Positions 17,803 to 24,286 of a stretch of DNA of 30,772 bases are shown piece by piece. The position numbers were made by a program, and so were the translations under genes. Positions within the stretch are counted from its first letter, which is position 1. The number at the start of each line of letters is the position of its first letter. The stretch is taken from positions 1-30,772 of the IMG/VR virus record IMGVR_UViG_3300033273_000016; one strand, 5' to 3'. Origin of the DNA: a virus. Below the pieces are notes generated by a model. The model was not told the origin of the DNA, did not search any database, and worked only from the letters and a program-made list of their open reading frames with translations.

Positions 17803-18083
17803 GTAAGATAGACATTGACGGAGATGGCAAAGCTGATTTTTCAATCAGTATCACACAAATTATAACTATAGCTGCAATGTTTGCTTCTATTATAGGGTCT
17901 TATTATACGTTATCTAATAGAATAACTATTGCAGAAGAAGAAGTAAGTAAACTTAAATACAACCAAAAAGAATATACTTGGAAGAATCAAAGGGCTTTAG
18001 AAGATGAAGTAAAGTCAATGAGGTTAGAGATGAGAGACTTTATGAAAGATTTAGAGTGGATACAAAAAGAAAAGAAAAGATGA
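17799..18083 (+). CDS. Membrane-anchored coiled-coil protein in lysis region
   Basis: This 94-residue protein has an N-terminal acidic DIDGDGKADF motif (a DxDxDG calcium-loop-like pattern), one membrane segment at about residues 18-39 (ITIAAMFASIIGSYYTL) and a long charged coiled-coil to the end. It starts with ATGA overlap. The layout of a single membrane span followed by coiled-coil resembles inner-membrane spanins, and the lipoprotein at 18719 could be its outer-membrane partner. Alternatively it is a holin-associated protein of the XhlA type. Confidence 0.5.
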   Translation: MSKIDIDGDGKADFSISITQIITIAAMFASIIGSYYTLSNRITIAEEEVSKLKYNQKEYTWKNQRALEDEVKSMRLEMRDFMKDLEWIQKEKKR

Positions 18084-18238
18084 TAAAAAAATATTGGACA
18101 TTAGCTAAACAGTATGTTAAAGATTATATTACTATTAATTGGAATAGTGATAGCATATTTAACAAAGGCAAAGTAATCTTTATAGGACTTGTTGCTTTCT
18201 TCCTTATTTGGAAACTATTGTATGCTATATTCGTATGA
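18080..18238 (+). CDS. Small single-span membrane protein
   Basis: The 52-residue product starts at ATG 18080 (ATGA overlap); a GTG at 18056 in frame is less likely. It has a charged N-terminal half and a C-terminal membrane span (VIFIGLVAFFLIWKLLYAIF). It sits directly before the endolysin with another ATGA overlap. A holin or regulator role is plausible, but no family is recognised. Confidence 0.5.
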   Translation: MIKKYWTLAKQYVKDYITINWNSDSIFNKGKVIFIGLVAFFLIWKLLYAIFV

Positions 18239-18591
18239 ACCTTAATTACTTTACTCTCTCGGAATTTGACAGTCCTGATTTACCTAATTCAGGCGTTAAT
18301 ATGGATGAACAGTTTCTTGCCAAATTGGAACAAGCAAGAGAAATCGCTTCTATTCCATTTAGAATCACGTCAGGTTATAGAAGTAAAGAACACAATGCCG
18401 AAGTCGGTGGAGTACCAAACTCATCCCACCTTATTGGAGTCGCAGCAGATATTGCTGTTGGAGGAGGAGCAGATAGGTTTATCATTCTCTCCGCACTTAT
18501 TAAAGCAGGGTTTAAAAGAATCGGAGTTGCAAAAACCTTTATCCATTGCGATACCGATGACTCCAAGCCAAACTCAGTTTGGACATACTAA
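18235..18591 (+). CDS. Peptidase M15-type endolysin
   Basis: The 118-residue protein carries the M15 (VanY/M15_3-like) signature: SGYRSKEHN (46-54), VGGVPNSSHLIGVAADI with zinc ligands H65 and D72, and FIHCD with H104 and D106. Enzymes of this family cut peptide bonds in peptidoglycan, so this should be the phage lysin. It has no signal peptide, so release through a holin is expected, in line with the neighbouring membrane proteins. ATG at 18235 is chosen because of the ATGA overlap and because the conserved domain starts at NYFTLSEF. Confidence 0.85.
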   Translation: MNLNYFTLSEFDSPDLPNSGVNMDEQFLAKLEQAREIASIPFRITSGYRSKEHNAEVGGVPNSSHLIGVAADIAVGGGADRFIILSALIKAGFKRIGVAKTFIHCDTDDSKPNSVWTY

Positions 18592-18609
18592 TACTGTAGG
18601 AAGTACAAT

Positions 18610-18792
18610 ATGGCTGAAATAAAAATAAAATCTAATGGGTTAAGAAATGAATTAAAAGCCATTAAACAATCCATAGACAAACTAACGGAGGCAATCCTCC
18701 AACAAACAAACAAACGCTATGAGAATAATAACAATATTACTTGCTGCAACGATGTTGAGTTGTGCAAGTGCAAGAAAGCAAAAGATAGCTGA
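18610..18792 (+). CDS. Small coiled-coil protein overlapping a lipoprotein gene
   Basis: A 60-residue ORF starts 18 bp after the lysin. Its first half is a coiled-coil-like basic helix (LRNELKAIKQSIDKLTEAIL), while the second half (CCNDVELCKCKKAKDS) has a strange composition because the DNA there also encodes the lipoprotein in another frame. It lacks a membrane span. It may be a partner of the lipoprotein, in the manner of overlapping Rz/Rz1 pairs, although the inner-membrane anchor expected of Rz is absent. Confidence 0.45.
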   Translation: MAEIKIKSNGLRNELKAIKQSIDKLTEAILQQTNKRYENNNNITCCNDVELCKCKKAKDS

Positions 18793-18883
18793 ATACAAAG
18801 AATTAACAAAAGACATCTGCAGAGACAATAAACACGAAGTTAGATTAGCACAAATACTGTATAATAAAATGCTGAACAAATAA
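18719..18883 (+). CDS. Spanin-like lipoprotein (Rz1-like), embedded gene
   Basis: A 54-residue ORF in another frame starts inside the gene at 18610. It begins with a lipoprotein signal (MRIITILLAATMLSC, with the lipidated Cys at 15), followed by a short charged chain (KIAEYKELTKDICRDN). Its stop overlaps the holin start by one base. Such short lipoproteins in lysis cassettes are outer-membrane spanins that help fuse membranes at lysis. The lipobox (MLSC) is looser than the classic LAGC form but acceptable for Bacteroidota. Confidence 0.6.
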   Translation: MRIITILLAATMLSCASARKQKIAEYKELTKDICRDNKHEVRLAQILYNKMLNK

Positions 18884-19263
18884 TGTGGAAATTATTATTA
18901 GGTCTTTTAAAAGGAGGCAACGGCAGAAAATCAGTAGCAGGTAATTTAGCTTGGGAAATTAGGGAAGCTATAAAAGGCAAAGAACTTGACCCTAATCAGC
19001 TATTAGAAATACAAACTAGAATTAACGAAATTGAAGCACAACACCGAACAGTATTTGTAGCAGGGTGGAGACCTTTTATAGGGTGGGTTTGTGGAGTAGC
19101 ATTAGCATATAACTTTGTAATTAGGGATTTGTTTATTTGGGCAATAAAACCTGAAACAGTTCCTCCTGCGTTACAAATGGAACATTTAATGACTGTTCTT
19201 TTGGGTATGTTGGGACTTGGTGGACTTAGAACTTATGAGAAATTAAAAGATAAAGTTAAGTAA
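18883..19263 (+). CDS. Holin, 3-TM (GTA-type) family
   Basis: The 126-residue protein matches the 3-TM holin family: an amphipathic N-terminus, EAQHRTVFVAGWRPFIGWVC with a membrane span at about 57-80, then a second at 101-115 (HLMTVLLGMLGLG) and the conserved GGLRTYEK end. It forms lesions in the inner membrane that let the endolysin escape. It starts at TAATG on the lipoprotein stop, in a cassette with the M15 lysin. The residues named are those I recall as conserved. Confidence 0.8.
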   Translation: MWKLLLGLLKGGNGRKSVAGNLAWEIREAIKGKELDPNQLLEIQTRINEIEAQHRTVFVAGWRPFIGWVCGVALAYNFVIRDLFIWAIKPETVPPALQMEHLMTVLLGMLGLGGLRTYEKLKDKVK

Positions 19264-19266
19264 GTA

Positions 19267-19401
19267 ATGGCAAAACTCCCTATATTTGCATATAAGAAAA
19301 AGACCAAGAATAAGCGTAAAGGAGTCCACGCAAAAAGTAAGTCTAGTAAGATTAAGACCTCACGAAACTATAAGAAGCCCTATAGAGGTCAGGGCAAATA
19401 A
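19267..19401 (+). CDS. Very basic small protein
   Basis: A 44-residue ORF three bases after the holin stop encodes a Lys/Arg-rich peptide (KKKTKNKRKGVHAKSKSSK) ending NYKKPYRGQGK. Small proteins with this ending are common in Bacteroidota phages in my recollection. The charge suggests nucleic-acid binding or capsid-related contact, but no function is known. The internal TATATTTG at 19281 is probably chance within coding sequence. Confidence 0.55.
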   Translation: MAKLPIFAYKKKTKNKRKGVHAKSKSSKIKTSRNYKKPYRGQGK

Positions 19402-19421
19402 TAACCTTTAATATATAAATA

Positions 19422-19664
19422 ATGACAGAAGATTTGACTATTCGTAAATTAGCTGAAAAGATTGCTACTGATTTTGCCTTGAGTATAAAAGAGCGTACTG
19501 ATATGATATTAGAACTTGATGCAATTCAATATACCAATCTGGGAATTGATTCTACTAAAACCGAGAAAAAAAAAGTTAAGTCGGATAGCAAACATCTGTA
19601 TCGCCAAATAAAAGGTTTTAATGAACACGATGGAAATCTATTACTAAACCACTTGGATAAATAA
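19422..19664 (+). CDS. Small helical protein, unknown
   Basis: The 80-residue product (MTEDLTIRKLAEKIATDFAL at its start) is mostly helical and has a basic middle. I recognise no family. It is the last gene before a regulatory gap and a terminator-promoter region, so it ends the long late operon. Confidence 0.55.
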   Translation: MTEDLTIRKLAEKIATDFALSIKERTDMILELDAIQYTNLGIDSTKTEKKKVKSDSKHLYRQIKGFNEHDGNLLLNHLDK

Positions 19665-19714
19665 ATGTGAATTTAATAGGGTATTATTTGGAAATGTGAA
19701 TTCAATAGATGTAT
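19663..19714 (+). repeat. Direct repeat AAATGTGAATTyAATAGRgTAT, two copies
   Basis: Near-identical 22-23 bp units lie at 19663-19684 and 19692-19714, 29 bp apart start to start, both containing the AATTCAATAGG-type core (AATTTAATAGG at 19670, AATTCAATAG at 19699). The second core lies between the -33 and -7 boxes of a promoter, a position where a regulator would affect initiation. Confidence 0.65.
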
Positions 19715-19719
19715 ATTTG
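19687..19719 (+). promoter_or_regulatory. Bacteroidota-type promoter (TTTG-N21-TATATTTG)
   Basis: TTTG at 19687-19690 and TATATTTG at 19712-19719 are separated by 21 nt. Transcription would begin near 19724. It points toward a short segment ending in a terminator, not toward an obvious gene. Confidence 0.65.
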
Positions 19720-19723
19720 TAGT

Positions 19724-19807
19724 AAGAGTTTAATTCCCTGTGTTTTTAGACAATTCTTGTTTATCTTTGTTTAGTTAGAGGAGTAGCTGAAAAGTTGCTC
19801 CTTTTTC
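19724..19807 (+). ncRNA. Candidate small RNA between promoter and terminator
   Basis: About 80 nt lie between the predicted start of the promoter at 19687 and the terminator at 19779. I find no convincing ORF; the only ATG (19709) begins inside the promoter. It ends in the 9-bp terminator hairpin. A leader or attenuator for the ERF gene, or an antisense/regulatory RNA, are the options. Function is unknown. Confidence 0.3.
19779..19807 (+). terminator. Intrinsic terminator
   Basis: The stem AGGAGTAGC (19779-19787) pairs with GTTGCTCCT (19794-19802), 9 bp with two wobble pairs and a 6-nt TGAAAA loop, followed by TTTTTCT. It separates late transcription from the ERF promoter. Confidence 0.85.
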
Positions 19808-19817
19808 TACTAAAAGA

Positions 19818-19848
19818 TTTGTCAGTTGGAAAACATTTTATATATTTG
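19818..19848 (+). promoter_or_regulatory. Promoter of the recombination operon, leaderless arrangement
   Basis: TTTG at 19818-19821 and TATATTTG at 19841-19848 are separated by 19 nt, matching the Bacteroidota consensus. The predicted start is about 19852, within a base or two of the ATG at 19853, so the mRNA would have almost no leader. Confidence 0.75.
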
Positions 19849-19852
19849 ACTT

Positions 19853-20395
19853 ATGAAAACAATCAATGATAAACTGGTGGATATTCAGGGGAGGCTGAAA
19901 GCACCGAAAAATCAAAGGAATAGTTTCGGTAATTACAACTATAGAAGTTGTGAGGATATATTAGAAGCTATTAAGCCATTACTTACAGAACATAAACTAG
20001 TAGTAAATTTGACTGATGAGGTTATGGAATTAGGAGGATTACTATTTGTTCAGGCAACTGCTGTAATTAGTGATGGGGAGAAGTCTATTGCTGTTAAGGC
20101 ACAGGCTGGAATAAACCCTAATAAGAAGGGTATGGATATAGCACAATCTTTTGGAGCATCTAGTAGTTATGCTAGGAAGTATGCTTTAAATGGGTTGTTC
20201 CTTATTGACGATACTAAGGATGCCGATGCTACGAATGACCATAAAGGTGAAAGTAATAATAAAGCGTGGTTAAACAAGGGTACTCCCCAGTTTACTAACG
20301 CTAAGAAGGCAGTCCAGAGTGGACAGTATACTATTCAAGACATTAAGTCTAAGTATAATGTGAGTAACGAAGTAGTTGAATTACTACAAAACTAA
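19853..20395 (+). CDS. ERF-family single-strand annealing protein
   Basis: The 180-residue protein has the ERF pattern: FGNYNYRSCEDILEAIKPLL near residues 25-44, then GLLFVQATAVISDGEKSI strands, and the hallmark GASSSYARKYALNGLFLIDDTKDAD at about 101-125. ERF proteins coat single-stranded DNA and anneal homologous strands in phage recombination. It heads an operon whose next gene is SSB-like, with a RecB-like nuclease downstream. The C-terminal 40 residues look like a small helical domain. The start ATG sits at the predicted transcription start. Confidence 0.85.
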   Translation: MKTINDKLVDIQGRLKAPKNQRNSFGNYNYRSCEDILEAIKPLLTEHKLVVNLTDEVMELGGLLFVQATAVISDGEKSIAVKAQAGINPNKKGMDIAQSFGASSSYARKYALNGLFLIDDTKDADATNDHKGESNNKAWLNKGTPQFTNAKKAVQSGQYTIQDIKSKYNVSNEVVELLQN

Positions 20396-20419
20396 TTGTT
20401 TAATTTTTATTTATTAATT

Positions 20420-20698
20420 ATGAGTAACGAGAAAAAAAGAGAGTATGTTGGAAAAGGTGTTAAGGCTGGTCAGTTTGACCTAACTAACATCTCAGTTTGT
20501 ATTGATGCCTGTGAACCCCATATTTTTGAGTACAATGGGAAAAGGTATGTTAAGTTGACTGTTGGAGGTCTTAGAGAACCAGACCAATATGGGAAAACCC
20601 ATAGCGTTTGGATTAATGACTATAAGCCAAATGAAAACAATAGCAACAACGCTCCTAAACAAGCTGTAGCTGATAGAGGCAATGATTTGCCGTTTTAA
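20420..20698 (+). CDS. SSB-like protein with DLPF tail
   Basis: Start ATG 20420 is chosen over the in-frame TTG at 20396 because the conserved part begins with MSNEKKREYVGKG. The 92-residue protein has a beta-rich body (FDLTNISVCIDACEPHIF, KRYVKLTVGGLREPDQYG) and a flexible Asn-rich linker (69-80) ending in NDLPF. The acidic/hydrophobic terminal tip is like that of bacterial SSB, which recruits partners. It follows ERF, so it probably binds single-stranded DNA. It is smaller than a typical SSB, so the fold needs confirmation. Confidence 0.6.
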   Translation: MSNEKKREYVGKGVKAGQFDLTNISVCIDACEPHIFEYNGKRYVKLTVGGLREPDQYGKTHSVWINDYKPNENNSNNAPKQAVADRGNDLPF

Positions 20699-20706
20699 TT
20701 CTAATC

Positions 20707-20742
20707 GGAGGCGGAGATTATATCAAAGCCTCCTTTTTTTTT
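20707..20742 (+). terminator. Intrinsic terminator after the SSB-like gene
   Basis: GGAGGC at 20707-20712 pairs with GCCTCC at 20728-20733, a 6-bp GC-rich stem with a 15-nt loop, followed by T residues to 20742. Confidence 0.8.
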
Positions 20743-20761
20743 ACTAGATAAACAATTATAT

Positions 20762-21067
20762 ATGGGACAGTTTATAACAATAAATTTTAAGAAGATGGAA
20801 GATTACGACTTGAATAACAATGAAAGTATCGTGCTAGAGTATATTGATTCATTATGTAAAAATGGTACTAAGGAATACTGTTTTGCCAGTAACAAAACAA
20901 TGTCAGAAACCACAAAGATTAGCGAGAGAACACTCTATAGAATATTATCAAAATTAGAAACCAAAGGTCTTATAACAAGAAAGACTAAATCTATCGGCAA
21001 ACAAGGGAAAGAAAGAAGGATTTTAAGTAACCTTCCAAGTGCCAATCTGGCAGATATATATAGATAG
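20762..21067 (+). CDS. Winged-helix DNA-binding protein, possible replication initiator
   Basis: The 101-residue product has a winged helix-turn-helix: helix (NNESIVLEYIDSLC), then NKTMSETTKISERTLYRILSKLETKGLI with the recognition helix near residues 55-68, and a basic wing (RKTKSIGKQGKERR). Proteins like this are found as phage replication initiators or helicase loaders (O/DnaD N-terminal type) or as regulators. Three iterons begin in its last codons and run toward the primase-helicase gene, which supports an origin-binding role. That link is inferred. Confidence 0.6.
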   Translation: MGQFITINFKKMEDYDLNNNESIVLEYIDSLCKNGTKEYCFASNKTMSETTKISERTLYRILSKLETKGLITRKTKSIGKQGKERRILSNLPSANLADIYR

Positions 21068-21124
21068 TACTAACTATGTTATATAGATAGTACTAAGTAT
21101 ATAAATAATATAATACTAAGTATA
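21057..21124 (+). repeat. Three iterons with 23-bp period, candidate origin
   Basis: TATATAGATAGTACTAAcTAT at 21057-21077 and TATATAGATAGTACTAAgTAT at 21080-21100 differ at one base. A third, partly matching unit starts at 21103 and shares TACTAAGTATA (21091 and 21114). The starts are 23 bp apart each time. The first two contain the palindrome TAGTACTA. Surroundings are extremely AT-rich. Such spacing fits binding sites of the adjacent winged-helix protein or a replication origin. Confidence 0.6.
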
Positions 21125-21132
21125 ATACAAGG

Positions 21133-22905
21133 ATGATACAAGAATTTACTAATCTAGGGATTCAGCTCAGGGGTAATTCACCTCAACAGAAAACTAAGTG
21201 TCCAAAATGTTCTTTAGATAGAAAGAACAAGTTAGACACACCACTATCCGTAAATTTAAAGGATGGGGTTTTTAAGTGCCACCATTGTAATTGGCAAGGA
21301 AGAGTTGGTTCACTAAATAACAATAATTATATGGAGAACAAAGTATATTCATTGCCTAGTGAGAATGTATTACAACCGCTTTCTGGTAAAGGCAAAGAAT
21401 TCTTAAATTCAAGGGGAATAACAGATGATATAATCCAATCTAACAATATCAAAAGCTCAAGCGATGGTAGTAAGATAGTTTTCCCATACTATAGAGAAGG
21501 CAAACTAATTAACTATAAAACTAGGGGTATAGATGGCAAACATTTTACTCAGGCAAAAGATGCTGAAGCTATTGTATATAACTACGATAGTCTAGTTGGC
21601 AGTAAAGATATTGTTATAAGTGAGGGCGAGATAGATTCACTAAGCTGGGCAGTAGCTGGAGTCAGAACCCATACTTCTGTTAATATGGGGGCTCCAAACG
21701 TACAAGATAAGAATATAGATAAGAAACTACAATGTATAGATAACTGTTATAATGTGTTTGAAGATGCCAAAACAATATATATTTCTGTAGATAATGATGA
21801 CAATGGAAGATACCTACAAAAGGAGCTTATTAGACGTATTGGAGTAGAAAAGTGTAAAATAGTCGATTTAAGCCCTTTTAAAGATGCAAATGAGGTATTA
21901 GTCCACGAAGGCGTAGAAAGTCTCGTAGAGAGGCTTAAAAACGCTTTACAGCCTAAAATAGAAGGTGTCTTTGAAGTAAATGATATTAGAGACAGTTTAA
22001 TAGATGGGTTTTATAATGGAGTTGAACGAGGCACAACTACTTATATCCCTAGTATTGACAATGCTTGGACTTGGAGAATGGGGGAAGTTAATGTTTGGAC
22101 TGGGTATCAGAACGAGGGGAAGTCTTTGTTCCTGAATCAACTTTGCTGTTTGAAATCGGCAATGGAAGGATGGAAGTTTGCATTTTTTACCCCAGAGAAT
22201 ATGCCGATGAATGATTTCTTTAATGATATTGCTGAGATGTATATTGGTAAAAGTAGCGACCCCCACCATAAAAGTTCCCAGATGGCAATAGAGGAATATA
22301 GAGAAGCCCTTGATTTTATACAAGACCATTTCTATGTTATATATCCTAATAAGAATTTTCTGCTGGAAACTGTATTGAATAAGGCTAAACTACTTGTAAG
22401 GCAGAAAGGTATCCGTAGTTTGATAATAGACCCCTATAATACTATCCAACATAAAATGAGGGTGGGAGAAAGGGAGGATTTATATATCAGTAGGTTTATG
22501 AGTGAATTGAAAAGGTTTGCAGTTGATAACGATGTGGCAATCCATTTAGTAGCCCATCAAATAACCCCTCGTAAAGGAGACGATGGTAGGTATCCAAAGC
22601 CTGATATAAATTCAATAAAAGGTGGTGGTACATTTGCCGACAAGGCTGATAATGTAATGTTTGTTTGGAGACCGAATAGGGCTATCGATTTTTCTGATAA
22701 ATTTGTTACCTTTGGTTCACAGAAGATTAAGAAACAGAAATTAGTCGGTATCCCACAAGAGGTTGAACTCATCGAATTTAACATAAAGGAGCAACGTTAT
22801 TACTTTAATAACGAAACACCTTTTACTAAAGTAGATGAAAAAAGAAGAAAAGAAAGAAGTAGCCCTATCATTACCTCTGTTTATAAAAAACAGAAACAAT
22901 CGTAG
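21133..22905 (+). CDS. Bifunctional primase-helicase (T7 gp4-like)
   Basis: The 590-residue protein has three parts. Residues 20-55 form a zinc ribbon with C23, C26, C49 and C52. Residues 110-265 form a TOPRIM primase region with SEGEIDSL (E164) and the D220/D222 pair. Residues 310-570 form a DnaB/RecA-like helicase with Walker A GYQNEGKS (324-331), Walker B IIDPYN (D433) and a GGGTFADKADNVM region. It should unwind the fork and make primers. It follows the iterons, so it starts the replication operon. It overlaps the RusA-like start by 71 bp. Confidence 0.9.
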   Translation: MIQEFTNLGIQLRGNSPQQKTKCPKCSLDRKNKLDTPLSVNLKDGVFKCHHCNWQGRVGSLNNNNYMENKVYSLPSENVLQPLSGKGKEFLNSRGITDDIIQSNNIKSSSDGSKIVFPYYREGKLINYKTRGIDGKHFTQAKDAEAIVYNYDSLVGSKDIVISEGEIDSLSWAVAGVRTHTSVNMGAPNVQDKNIDKKLQCIDNCYNVFEDAKTIYISVDNDDNGRYLQKELIRRIGVEKCKIVDLSPFKDANEVLVHEGVESLVERLKNALQPKIEGVFEVNDIRDSLIDGFYNGVERGTTTYIPSIDNAWTWRMGEVNVWTGYQNEGKSLFLNQLCCLKSAMEGWKFAFFTPENMPMNDFFNDIAEMYIGKSSDPHHKSSQMAIEEYREALDFIQDHFYVIYPNKNFLLETVLNKAKLLVRQKGIRSLIIDPYNTIQHKMRVGEREDLYISRFMSELKRFAVDNDVAIHLVAHQITPRKGDDGRYPKPDINSIKGGGTFADKADNVMFVWRPNRAIDFSDKFVTFGSQKIKKQKLVGIPQEVELIEFNIKEQRYYFNNETPFTKVDEKRRKERSSPIITSVYKKQKQS

Positions 22906-23233
22906 AAGATGGTTAACTATGAATAATTATAGGAATTGGCATTATCAAGTTAGCAATGATATTAAACGAAGGTTTAAGTCTGAAATTACTCCTTTGCTGA
23001 ATTTTAAATTTGATGGTAAGATTAGAATTGAGTATTTTTATTTTGCCCCTGATAAACGAACTAGAGATTTAATGAATGTGATTTCTGTAGTAGATAAGTT
23101 TTTTCAGGATGCAATGGTTGAGAATGGTTGTATTGAATCAGATGATTTGTCAACTGTTGTAGAGGTTAATTCTTGTTATATGGGAATAGATAGAGAAGAG
23201 CCCAGATTAGATGTGATGATTAGTAAATTATAA
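22835..23233 (+). CDS. RusA-like Holliday junction resolvase
   Basis: The 132-residue protein fits the RusA family: LPLFIK and NYRNWHYQVSN N-terminal part, then RDLMN (D78, N81), DKFFQDAM (D92) and ESDDLSTVV (D103, D104), the conserved acidic residues. RusA resolves four-way junctions in recombination and packaging. ATG 22835 is used because the family needs the LPLFIK strand; it overlaps the primase-helicase gene by 71 bp in another frame. A shorter start at 22919 would lose that strand. Confidence 0.75.
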   Translation: MKKEEKKEVALSLPLFIKNRNNRRRWLTMNNYRNWHYQVSNDIKRRFKSEITPLLNFKFDGKIRIEYFYFAPDKRTRDLMNVISVVDKFFQDAMVENGCIESDDLSTVVEVNSCYMGIDREEPRLDVMISKL

Positions 23234-23236
23234 ATT

Positions 23237-23401
23237 ATGTATATACAATTTTTTCCTGTTTATGGGTTGATGGTTGGTTTCAATTACTGGAATACAACTA
23301 TGGATGAGGTTCAAGACCCAGATGCTGAAGAGGTAGAACATTTGTTTCAATTTATTCTTGGCATTATTGGAATATCAATCCACGTATGGAGGAGCAAGTA
23401 A
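23237..23401 (+). CDS. Small membrane-like protein, unknown
   Basis: A 54-residue ORF fills the gap between RusA and sigma-like genes and overlaps the latter by 16 bp. It has an aromatic N-terminus (MYIQFFPVYGLMVGFNYW), an acidic centre (DEVQDPDAEEVEH) and a hydrophobic C-terminus (FQFILGIIGISIHVW). Similar short phage proteins exist in my memory but without function. Confidence 0.55.
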   Translation: MYIQFFPVYGLMVGFNYWNTTMDEVQDPDAEEVEHLFQFILGIIGISIHVWRSK

Positions 23402-23934
23402 TAAAAACACTAGGTGATAAACACCAAGATTGGTTCTATATGGCTAAGTCTTTTGGAGTTAGTGATGAAGATGCCAATGAATTAGTCCAGCAAATGTACG
23501 TTAGGATATGTGGGTATGTGAAGGACGTGGGGAAGATAATGTACAATGATGATGAGGTTAATACTTACTATGTTTATGTAACGCTAAGAAATCTATATTT
23601 ATCTAACTTCCATAAGGGAAGTAGTAAAATGGTGTACTTAGATGACTTGGCAAATGATATAAGCGAGATGTATAGTACTAATATGAAGCTGGAGAATGAA
23701 AAGGAATACTTTGACAAAGTTATAGACAAAGTGGAGTCTCTTGTAGATGATTGGTATTGGTACGATAAGAAAGTATTTAATATCCATTTCTATGGGAAGA
23801 TGTCAATGAGAAAGATAGCGAGGGAAACTAAAATAAGTTTAAGTTCAATATTCAATACTTTAAGTAATGGTAAAAACAAAATCAAAGAGGGTGCAATCAA
23901 AGAGTACCAAAGATACCTCGAATCAAAAAACTAA
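23386..23934 (+). CDS. Sigma-70-like factor (phage RNA polymerase sigma)
   Basis: The 182-residue protein has sigma region 2-like helices (DEDANELVQQMYVRI, then TYYVYVTLRNLYLSNFHK, about 10-78), a linker, and a region 4-like helix-turn-helix (YDKKVFNIHFYGKMSMRKIARETKISLSSIFNTL, read in parts, about 126-160). It lacks regions 1 and 3, like ECF factors. It could redirect host RNA polymerase to phage promoters. The repeated intergenic motifs seen here are candidates for its sites, which is inference. Confidence 0.65.
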   Translation: MEEQVIKTLGDKHQDWFYMAKSFGVSDEDANELVQQMYVRICGYVKDVGKIMYNDDEVNTYYVYVTLRNLYLSNFHKGSSKMVYLDDLANDISEMYSTNMKLENEKEYFDKVIDKVESLVDDWYWYDKKVFNIHFYGKMSMRKIARETKISLSSIFNTLSNGKNKIKEGAIKEYQRYLESKN

Positions 23935-24286
23935 ATCTACTGGGCTTGGTGATTCAGTAGAGAAAGTTTTCCAAGCTACTGGAATAGATAAGGTAGCCAA
24001 GTTTGTTCTAGGGGAGGACTGTGGCTGTAGTGATAGACGTGAGGTTCTCAATAAGATGTTTCCCTATCAGAAACCTAATTGTTTAACTGAGGATGAGTAC
24101 AACTATTTAACTGGGTACTTTTCTAAAAGAGTAAGTAAAATTTCAGGTAAACAACAAGAAACTTTAGTTGCTATATATAATAGAGTCTTTAATGATAAGG
24201 CACAAACAACTGGGTGTAACAGTTGCTTTTTAAACAACATCCATAAGAAACTAGAGAGAGTATATAGAGAATACGACAATGAGTAG
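23867..24286 (+). CDS. Conserved phage protein with clustered cysteines
   Basis: The 139-residue protein overlaps the sigma-like gene by 68 bp. A disordered basic N-terminus (1-25) leads to GLGDSVEKVFQATGIDKVAKF, a DCGC pair (C52, C54) with C72, and CNSC (C117, C120). I recall this family from Bacteroidota phages next to replication genes. The two cysteine groups may bind zinc. No catalytic function is known to me. Confidence 0.55.
   Translation: MVKTKSKRVQSKSTKDTSNQKTKSTGLGDSVEKVFQATGIDKVAKFVLGEDCGCSDRREVLNKMFPYQKPNCLTEDEYNYLTGYFSKRVSKISGKQQETLVAIYNRVFNDKAQTTGCNSCFLNNIHKKLERVYREYDNE

Noticed and set aside
18056-18079. GTG start extending the 18080 gene
   Set aside because: The ATGA overlap at 18080 is typical of this operon, and the extension overlaps the preceding gene without need.
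18266-18622. Second-frame ORF of 118 codons over the endolysin
   Set aside because: The M15 motifs and zinc ligands are all in the other frame; this one has no domain or start signal.
19281-19288. TATATTTG box inside the small basic gene
   Set aside because: It lies within coding sequence and has no TTG at the right distance upstream.
19762-19769. TATCTTTG resembling a -7 box
   Set aside because: No -33 TTG at 19-22 nt, and a terminator follows within 10 bp.
22557-22784. Antisense ORF over the helicase domain
   Set aside because: Shadow of the conserved helicase region; no independent signal.
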